From the NCBI RefSeq assembly GCF_002953195.1, contig NZ_CP026377.1, forward strand, positions 3,658,001 through 3,722,000: 64,000 nucleotides of DNA, in the 5' to 3' direction. This DNA comes from Mixta gaviniae. Its GTDB lineage: Bacteria > Pseudomonadota > Gammaproteobacteria > Enterobacterales > Enterobacteriaceae. Below, in pieces: positions 58,751 through 64,000 of the stretch. Positions within the stretch are counted from its first letter, which is position 1. Every line of letters begins with the position of its first letter. The notes beneath the pieces were generated by a model. It saw only the letters and a list, made by a program, of their open reading frames with translations. It was not told where the DNA came from and ran no database searches. The position numbers were made by a program, and so were the translations under genes.

Positions 58751-59695
58751 ATGATTAAGCTTGGCATCGTCATGGATCCCATTACGACGATCAATATTAA
58801 AAAAGACTCCAGCTTTGCAATGCTGCTGGAAGCACAGCGCCGCGGCTATGAAATTCACTATATGGAGATGAACGATCTCTATTTGCGCGGCGGCGTGGCC
58901 TATGGCCGCACCCGCACGCTGAGCGTCGAGCAGAATTACGATAAGTGGTTTGAGTTCGGCAGCGAACAGGATATTCCGCTCTCCGATCTGAATGTGATCC
59001 TGATGCGCAAAGATCCGCCTTTCGACACAGAATTTATCTACGCAACCTATATGCTGGAGCGTGCGGAAGAGCAAGGCGTGCTGATCGTCAACAAACCGCA
59101 GAGCCTGCGCGACTGTAACGAGAAGCTGTTCACCGCCTGGTTTGCTGAACTGACGCCCGATACGCTGGTGACGCGCGATGCGAAACGTATTCGCGATTTC
59201 TGGGGCCAGCACGGCGATATTATTCTGAAACCGCTGGACGGCATGGGCGGCTCCTCTATCTTCCGCGTGAAGCAGGACGATCCGAACGTGGGGGTGATTA
59301 TCGAAACCCTGACCAATCACGGCAGCTTCTTCTGTATGGCGCAGAACTACCTGCCGGCGATTAAAGAAGGTGATAAACGCGTGCTGGTGGTGGATGGCGA
59401 GCCGGTGCCTTACTGCCTGGCGCGCATCCCGCAATCCGGCGAGACGCGCGGTAACCTGGCGGCTGGCGGCCGCGGCGAAGCACGCCCGCTGAGCGAAAGC
59501 GACTGGGAAATCGCGCGCCGCGTCGGACCGACGCTAAAAGAGAAAGGACTGATTTTTGTTGGGCTGGATATCATTGGCGACAAGCTGACTGAAATCAACG
59601 TCACCAGCCCAACCTGCATTCGTGAAATCGAAGCCGCCTTCCCGGTCTCCATCACCGGTATGTTGATGGACGCGATCGAGAAGCGCCTGGCGTGA
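58751..59695 (+). CDS. gshB: Glutathione synthetase
   Basis: A 314-residue ATP-grasp enzyme that joins gamma-glutamylcysteine and glycine. It begins MIKLGIVMDPITTINIKKDS. The ATP-grasp elements GDIILKPLDGMGGSSIFRV and LTEINVTSPTCIREIEA are present, and the flexible loop IPQSGETRGNLAAGGRGEAR is conserved. The start at 58751 is preceded by GGAGAG. It lies downstream of rsmE with a 94-bp gap, as in E. coli. Confidence 0.97.
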   Translation: MIKLGIVMDPITTINIKKDSSFAMLLEAQRRGYEIHYMEMNDLYLRGGVAYGRTRTLSVEQNYDKWFEFGSEQDIPLSDLNVILMRKDPPFDTEFIYATYMLERAEEQGVLIVNKPQSLRDCNEKLFTAWFAELTPDTLVTRDAKRIRDFWGQHGDIILKPLDGMGGSSIFRVKQDDPNVGVIIETLTNHGSFFCMAQNYLPAIKEGDKRVLVVDGEPVPYCLARIPQSGETRGNLAAGGRGEARPLSESDWEIARRVGPTLKEKGLIFVGLDIIGDKLTEINVTSPTCIREIEAAFPVSITGMLMDAIEKRLA

Positions 59696-59787
59696 CGCTG
59701 AACGGGGCCCCGGCCCCGTCTTAACCCGTTAATTGTCTCTTCGGTGATACGCCGTTAGCCTTTAACCCGTATTCAGAACGAGTGAGA

Positions 59788-60351
59788 ATGAATTTACAGC
59801 ACCATTTTTTGATTGCGATGCCCGCGCTCCAGGATCCGCTCTTTAAGCGTTCTGTGGTCTACATCTGCGAGCATAATCACGACGGCGCCATGGGGATTAT
59901 TATCAACAAACCGATGGAAAACCTGACGGTCGAAGGCATCCTGACGAAGTTGAAAATCGCGCCTGCGCCGCGCGATCCGCAGATCAAGCTGGATAAGCCG
60001 GTCTTTTCCGGCGGCCCGCTGGCGGAAGATCGCGGCTTCATCCTGCATTCGGCCCAGCGCACCTTTGCCTCAAGCATCCGCATCTCCGATAACACGGTGA
60101 TCACCACCTCGCGCGACGTACTGGAATCGCTCGGCACCGCAGAGCAGCCGGAGCAGGTGCTGGTGGCGCTGGGCTACTGCGCGTGGGAAAAGGATCAGCT
60201 GGAGGGCGAGCTGCTGGAAAACGCCTGGCTCACCACGCCCGCTAACAGCAATATCCTGTTCCAGACGCCGATAGCCGAACGCTGGCGCGAAGCGGCGAAA
60301 AGCATTGGCGTCGATATCCATAACATTACCAGTGAAGCGGGCCACGCCTGA
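59788..60351 (+). CDS. yqgE: YqgE family protein (UPF0301)
   Basis: A 187-residue protein of the AlgH/YqgE family with the conserved start [41 protein letters not shown] and [15 protein letters not shown]. Biochemical function is not established. The ATG at 59788 matches E. coli; an in-frame GTG two codons upstream is possible. Its TGA overlaps the yqgF ATG by one base, so the two are coupled. Confidence 0.93.
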   Translation: MNLQHHFLIAMPALQDPLFKRSVVYICEHNHDGAMGIIINKPMENLTVEGILTKLKIAPAPRDPQIKLDKPVFSGGPLAEDRGFILHSAQRTFASSIRISDNTVITTSRDVLESLGTAEQPEQVLVALGYCAWEKDQLEGELLENAWLTTPANSNILFQTPIAERWREAAKSIGVDIHNITSEAGHA

Positions 60352-60773
60352 TGAGCAGCATGACCCTTCTGGCATTTGATTTTGGCACCAAAAGCATCGG
60401 CGTCGCCGTCGGCCAGCAGCTTACCGGCACCGCGCGCCCGCTGGCCGCGCTAAAAGCGCAGGACGGCGTACCGAACTGGGAGCTGATTGAACGTCTGCTA
60501 AAAGAGTGGCAGCCGGACCGCGTGATTGTTGGTCTGCCGCTGAATATGGACGGCACCGAACAGCCGCTGACCGCCAGAGCGCGCAAGTTCGCTAATCGTC
60601 TGCATGGCCGTTTCGGCGTGCAGGTCGACCTGCATGACGAGCGGCTCAGCACCGTAGAAGCGCGCGCCGATCTGTTCGCCCGCGGCGGCTTTAAGGCGCT
60701 GACCAAAGGCAGCGTCGATTCGCTCTCGGCGGTGATTATCCTGGAAAGCTGGTTTGAGAACCTGCCGGCATAG
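60351..60773 (+). CDS. yqgF: Holliday junction resolvase-like protein YqgF (RuvX)
   Basis: A 140-residue RNase H-fold protein of the YqgF/RuvX family implicated in processing the 5' end of pre-16S rRNA. The acidic active-site elements are [16 protein letters not shown] (first Asp), [16 protein letters not shown] and [13 protein letters not shown], with a last acidic residue in [13 protein letters not shown]. It is translationally linked to yqgE. The 3' end overlaps the convergent yggR gene by 38 bp. Confidence 0.94.
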   Translation: MSSMTLLAFDFGTKSIGVAVGQQLTGTARPLAALKAQDGVPNWELIERLLKEWQPDRVIVGLPLNMDGTEQPLTARARKFANRLHGRFGVQVDLHDERLSTVEARADLFARGGFKALTKGSVDSLSAVIILESWFENLPA

Positions 60774-61764
60774 CGACCAGCCCCTGCCGCTGGCGCTGCT
60801 GCAGGCTCTGTTCAAAAGTTTGCATCCCCGACTGCAGACCGGTCTGCAGCAGCCCGCCGATCTGATGCGTTTTTCCTTCCCGGATAAGATTAGCGACGGC
60901 CGGCGTATTGATTAGCACTTCATACAGGCCAATGCGCCCTTCCGCTTCGGCCGGTACCAGCCGCTGGGCGATAATCGCCTGCAGGCTGCCCGCCAGCTGG
61001 CTACGTACCAGATTTTTCTGCTCAGAAGGAAAGACATCGATCAGGCGATCCACCGTCTGCGCCGCGCCGCGCGTATGCAGCGTCGCCAGCACCAGATGCC
61101 CGGTTTCCGCCGCGGTCAGTGCCAGCGATATAGTGTCGGGATCGCGCAACTCTCCCAGCACAATCACATCCGGATCCTCACGCAGCGCCGCGCGCAGCCC
61201 CTGCTGAAAGCTGCGGCAGTGCAGGCCGATCTGCCGTTGTTGGATCAGCGAGCAACGGCTGTGATGAATAAATTCGAGGGGATCCTCCAGCGTGATGATA
61301 TGACGCGCCTGCTGCTGATTAAGCGCATCAACCATCGCGGCCAGGGTGGTCGATTTTCCGCTGCCGGTCGCGCCGACGATCAGTATCAGGCCATCCTGCC
61401 GCGCCAGCAGCGATAAGACGCTGGCGGGCAGCTGCAGCGTCTCAAGGGCGGGACACTGCGCGGCGATAAGGCGCAACGCCAGTGACATGCCCTGCCGCTG
61501 GCGGAACAGATTGGCGCGCAGCCGCTGGCCGCCGGCGGTCGTCAGAGCGAAATCGACATGACCGTCGACGGCGAGGCGGCGCTGCTGCGGCGCATCCAGC
61601 CAGCGCTGCGCCAGCGCCTCAAGCTGCGCCATCTCCGTGGGCGGCAAATCGGGCATCGGCTGCAGCACGCCGTGGCGGCGCCAGTGCGGCAAATGTCCGC
61701 TACAAAGGTGCAGATCGGCCGCATTATGCTTTACACTAAGGGCCACGATTTCCTCCATATCCAT
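60736..61764 (-). CDS. yggR: PilT-like ATPase YggR
   Basis: A 342-residue secretion/retraction ATPase of the PilT family. Walker A is [16 protein letters not shown] (about residues 135-150). The Asp box is [18 protein letters not shown], and the His box is [16 protein letters not shown]. In this family such proteins power pilus retraction; in enterobacteria YggR is an orphan with no pilus genes adjacent. The ATG at 61764 ([14 protein letters not shown]) is preceded by AGGAG and matches E. coli YggR. It is divergent from yggS with only 15 bp between the starts. Confidence 0.93.
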   Translation of the reverse strand: MDMEEIVALSVKHNAADLHLCSGHLPHWRRHGVLQPMPDLPPTEMAQLEALAQRWLDAPQQRRLAVDGHVDFALTTAGGQRLRANLFRQRQGMSLALRLIAAQCPALETLQLPASVLSLLARQDGLILIVGATGSGKSTTLAAMVDALNQQQARHIITLEDPLEFIHHSRCSLIQQRQIGLHCRSFQQGLRAALREDPDVIVLGELRDPDTISLALTAAETGHLVLATLHTRGAAQTVDRLIDVFPSEQKNLVRSQLAGSLQAIIAQRLVPAEAEGRIGLYEVLINTPAVANLIREGKTHQIGGLLQTGLQSGMQTFEQSLQQRQRQGLVAMPAGSQTSFPG

Positions 61765-61779
61765 GACATTCTCCTGACT

Positions 61780-62493
61780 ATGACTTCTATTCAGCACAAC
61801 TTACAGCAGGTACGTCAGCGCATCGCGGCGGCGGCGGCGAGTTGCGGCCGCGATCCGCAAGAAATTACGCTGCTTGCGGTCAGTAAAACTAAACCTGCGA
61901 GCGACGTCGCAGCAGCGCTGGCCGCCGGGCAACGCGCCTTTGGCGAGAATTACGTACAGGAAGGGGTGGATAAGATCGCGGCGCTGGGCGACGCCGGGCA
62001 GCCGGAGTGGCACTTTATCGGGCCGCTGCAATCGAACAAAAGCCGCCTAGTGGCCGAGAACTTTGCCTGGTGCCACACCCTTGATCGGCTGCGCATCGCA
62101 ACGCGCCTCAACGATCAGCGCCCTGCCCATCTGCCGCCACTGAATGTGTTAATTCAGGTAAACATCAGTGACGAAAGCAGCAAATCTGGCATTATGCTGG
62201 AGGCGCTGCCGGAGCTGGCGCAGGCGGTAGCGGCGTTGCCGCGTCTGCGGCTGCGCGGGCTGATGGCGATTCCGGCGCCGGAGCAGAGCTATGCGCGGCA
62301 GCTGGCGGTCGGCCAGCGCATGGCGGACGCGCTGGCGTCGCTGAAGAAGCATTATCCATCCGTCGATACACTTTCTCTGGGAATGAGCGACGATATGGAC
62401 GCCGCCATTGCGGCAGGCAGTACCATGGTCCGGATCGGCACCGCCATTTTCGGCGCGCGCGATTACGGTGCCACCACCCACAACAATAATTGA
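61780..62493 (+). CDS. yggS: PLP homeostasis protein YggS (YggS/PROSC family)
   Basis: A 237-residue PLP-binding protein with the alanine-racemase-like TIM-barrel fold but no C-terminal domain. The PLP lysine is in EITLLAVSKTKPA near residue 36, and the phosphate-binding end is SLGMSDDMDAAIAAGSTMVR. It maintains pyridoxal phosphate homeostasis and shows no known racemase activity. The ATG at 61780 matches E. coli YggS; upstream codons belong to the antisense of yggR. It leads a yggS-yggT-rdgB-hemW run. Confidence 0.95.
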   Translation: MTSIQHNLQQVRQRIAAAAASCGRDPQEITLLAVSKTKPASDVAAALAAGQRAFGENYVQEGVDKIAALGDAGQPEWHFIGPLQSNKSRLVAENFAWCHTLDRLRIATRLNDQRPAHLPPLNVLIQVNISDESSKSGIMLEALPELAQAVAALPRLRLRGLMAIPAPEQSYARQLAVGQRMADALASLKKHYPSVDTLSLGMSDDMDAAIAAGSTMVRIGTAIFGARDYGATTHNNN

Positions 62494-62501
62494 GGAACCT
62501 C

Positions 62502-63053
62502 ATGCTGACGTTGACTTTTTTGGTATCGACGCTGCTTAACCTGTACGTAAAAGTGCTGCTGCTGCGCATCTGGATGCAGTGGGCAAGATGCGATTTCTAT
62601 AACCCATTTTCTCAGTTCGTGGTCAAAATCACCCAGCCGGTGGTGAAGCCGCTGCGCCGCGTTATCCCCTCGATCGGGCCGCTGGACACCGCCTCGCTGC
62701 TGCTGGCCTATGTGCTGAGCGTGCTGATGTTTACGCTGGTCTTCGCGCTGCAGAGCCGTCTCTTCCTGTTCGATCCGGTCTTCCTCTATTTCGGCCTGGT
62801 CTCGCTGGTGAAAGCGGCGGGCGTGTTGGTGTTCTGGGTCATTATCGTGCGCTCGCTGATGAGCTGGATAAGCCAGGGCCGCAACCCGGTCGACTATGTG
62901 CTGATCCAGCTGACCGAGCCGCTGATGGCGCCGGTGCGTCGTTTCCTGCCGGCGATGGGCGGCATCGACTTCTCCGCAATGGTGGTGATTCTGATCCTCT
63001 ATATGCTGAACTTCCTGGGTATGGATTTCATTCCCGGCTGGGCGCAGCTGTAA
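62502..63053 (+). CDS. yggT: YggT family membrane protein
   Basis: A 183-residue inner-membrane protein with four hydrophobic helices arranged as two YGGT repeats, each ending in a conserved pattern: NPFSQFVVKITQPVVKPLRR in the first and NPVDYVLIQLTEPLMAPVRR in the second. Function is not defined; family members are linked to osmotic stress or membrane organisation. GAGGAACC precedes the start. rdgB starts 33 bp downstream, so yggU, which lies here in E. coli, is absent. Confidence 0.94.
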   Translation: MLTLTFLVSTLLNLYVKVLLLRIWMQWARCDFYNPFSQFVVKITQPVVKPLRRVIPSIGPLDTASLLLAYVLSVLMFTLVFALQSRLFLFDPVFLYFGLVSLVKAAGVLVFWVIIVRSLMSWISQGRNPVDYVLIQLTEPLMAPVRRFLPAMGGIDFSAMVVILILYMLNFLGMDFIPGWAQL

Positions 63054-63086
63054 TTGTTTTTCGCCGTAAACGTTTCTGGAACTGAT

Positions 63087-63680
63087 ATGCAAAAAGTTGT
63101 CCTCGCCACCGGTAATCCCGGCAAAGTGCGTGAAATGGCCGATCTGTTGGCGGATTTCGGCCTGGATATTGTGGCGCAAACCGAGCTGGGCGTGGTCTCC
63201 GCCGAAGAGACCGGCCTGACCTTTATTGAAAACGCCATTCTGAAGGCGCGCCACGCCGCAGCGATCACCGGTCTGCCCGCTATCGCCGATGATTCCGGGC
63301 TGGCGGTGGACGCGCTCGGCGGCGCGCCGGGCATCTGGTCCGCGCGCTACGCCGGCGAGGAAGCCAGCGATGACGAGAACCTGCAGAAGCTGCTGCGCGC
63401 GCTGCAGGATGTTGCCGACGATCAGCGCCAGGCGCAGTTCCACTGCGTGCTGGTCTATCTGCGTCATGCAGCCGATCCGACGCCGCTGGTGTGCCACGGC
63501 AGCTGGTCCGGCGAGATCGCGCGCGCGCCGGCGGGCGAAGGCGGCTTCGGCTATGATCCGGTGTTCTTCGTGCCGGCGCTGGGCAAGACCGCTGCCGAGC
63601 TGAGCAAGGCGGAGAAGCATGCCGTCTCGCACCGCGGCAAAGCGCTGGCGCTGCTGCTGGAAGCGATGCGCAATGGCTAA
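63087..63680 (+). CDS. rdgB: dITP/XTP pyrophosphatase RdgB
   Basis: A 197-residue house-cleaning nucleotidase removing dITP, dHAPTP and XTP. Signature segments are [57 protein letters not shown] and [12 protein letters not shown]. The length equals E. coli RdgB. The start at 63087 ([10 protein letters not shown]) follows homologues. It overlaps the hemW start by 8 bp. Confidence 0.97.
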   Translation: MQKVVLATGNPGKVREMADLLADFGLDIVAQTELGVVSAEETGLTFIENAILKARHAAAITGLPAIADDSGLAVDALGGAPGIWSARYAGEEASDDENLQKLLRALQDVADDQRQAQFHCVLVYLRHAADPTPLVCHGSWSGEIARAPAGEGGFGYDPVFFVPALGKTAAELSKAEKHAVSHRGKALALLLEAMRNG

Positions 63681-64000
63681 TCTTCCGCCGCTCAGCCTCT
63701 ATATCCATATTCCGTGGTGTGTGCAGAAGTGCCCCTACTGCGATTTCAACTCGCATGCGCTGAAAGGCGAGGTGCCGCATGAGGAGTATGTCTCTCATCT
63801 GCTGGCCGATCTCGATCGCGATCTGCCGCTGACCAGCGGCCGGGAGGTCGCCACCATTTTTATCGGCGGCGGCACCCCCAGCCTGTTAAGCAGCAGCGCG
63901 ATGCAGCAGCTGCTGGATGGCGTGCGTGCGCGTCTGCCGCTGGCGGCGGACGCGGAAATCACCATGGAAGCCAACCCGGGCACGGTAGAGGCCGATCGTT
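63673..64000 (+). CDS. hemW: HemW, radical SAM haem chaperone (3' truncated by window edge)
   Basis: The first 109 residues of HemW (YggW). The radical SAM cysteine motif is [18 protein letters not shown] (CxxxCxxC, cysteines near residues 16, 20 and 23), followed by [13 protein letters not shown], the GGGTP segment that contacts SAM. HemW was formerly annotated as oxygen-independent coproporphyrinogen oxidase and is now seen as a haem chaperone. It overlaps the end of rdgB by eight bases, the conserved arrangement. Confidence 0.95.
   Translation, partial: MANLPPLSLYIHIPWCVQKCPYCDFNSHALKGEVPHEEYVSHLLADLDRDLPLTSGREVATIFIGGGTPSLLSSSAMQQLLDGVRARLPLAADAEITMEANPGTVEADR

Overview
The window is a chromosomal segment of a gammaproteobacterium of the order Enterobacterales. 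Gene order follows the Escherichia coli 64-67 min region almost gene for gene (recJ-dsbC-xerD, gcvTHP, ubiI-ubiH-pepP, ssrS-fau, serA-rpiA-argP, epd-pgk-fbaA, tktA, speB-speA, metK-galP, sprT-endA-rsmE-gshB-yqgE-yqgF). GC content looks high, protein divergence from E. coli is moderate, and accessory genes sit at several junctions. An Erwiniaceae member (Pantoea, Mixta or Erwinia type) fits best. This is a judgement from the proteins; no search was run.

Layout. 1-352: 3' end of galR. 353-1520: a noncoding, highly repetitive block. 1521-6415: an accessory beta-glucoside-type PTS locus (IIC, IIB, IIA, 6-phospho-glycosidase, GntR regulator, acetyltransferase). 6611-8895: divergent lysA/lysR. 8892-11601: accessory genes (MFS exporter, trypsin-like lipoprotein, cupin). 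11713-14341: lysS and prfB with its programmed frameshift. 14342-15189: a second repetitive block that separates prfB from recJ. 15190-21768: recJ, dsbC, xerD, fldB, ygfX, sdhE, ygfZ and a hemolysin-III-type protein. 21987-24372: an RpiR-type regulator and bglA. 24478-35241: gcvP-H-T, ubiI, ubiH, pepP, ygfB, zapA, 6S RNA and fau. 35298-44762: serA, rpiA, argP, yggE, argO, mscS, fbaA, pgk and epd. 45190-45903: an inserted membrane bactofilin. 46163-54530: tktA, loiP, speB, speA and metK. 54955-64000: galP to hemW, with a frameshifted rsmE and no yggU.

Main points of interest. (1) The two repetitive blocks are the same modular element in opposite orientations, about 13.5 kb apart: tandem repeats A, hairpin core 1, tandem repeats B, hairpin core 2, repeats C. 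The cores are conserved with paired compensatory changes in their stems, while the tandem repeats differ in unit length and sequence in each copy. I do not recognise this as a named family; it is the best candidate for something undescribed here. (2) The PTS locus carries three sites resembling the UxuR/ExuR operator between its divergent arms, and its GntR regulator is UxuR/ExuR-like. (3) A two-helix membrane bactofilin with a second internal translation start lies between epd and tktA. (4) A lipoprotein has an intact trypsin-like triad. (5) rsmE has a one-base frameshift in a C run.

How it works together. The segment mixes housekeeping biosynthesis (lysine, serine, one-carbon, ubiquinone, polyamine, SAM, glutathione), glycolysis/pentose phosphate genes, repair and translation factors, and sugar uptake. 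GalR (window start) has a recognisable operator in front of galP, next to a CRP site; epd has recognisable Cra and CRP sites; metK has met boxes.
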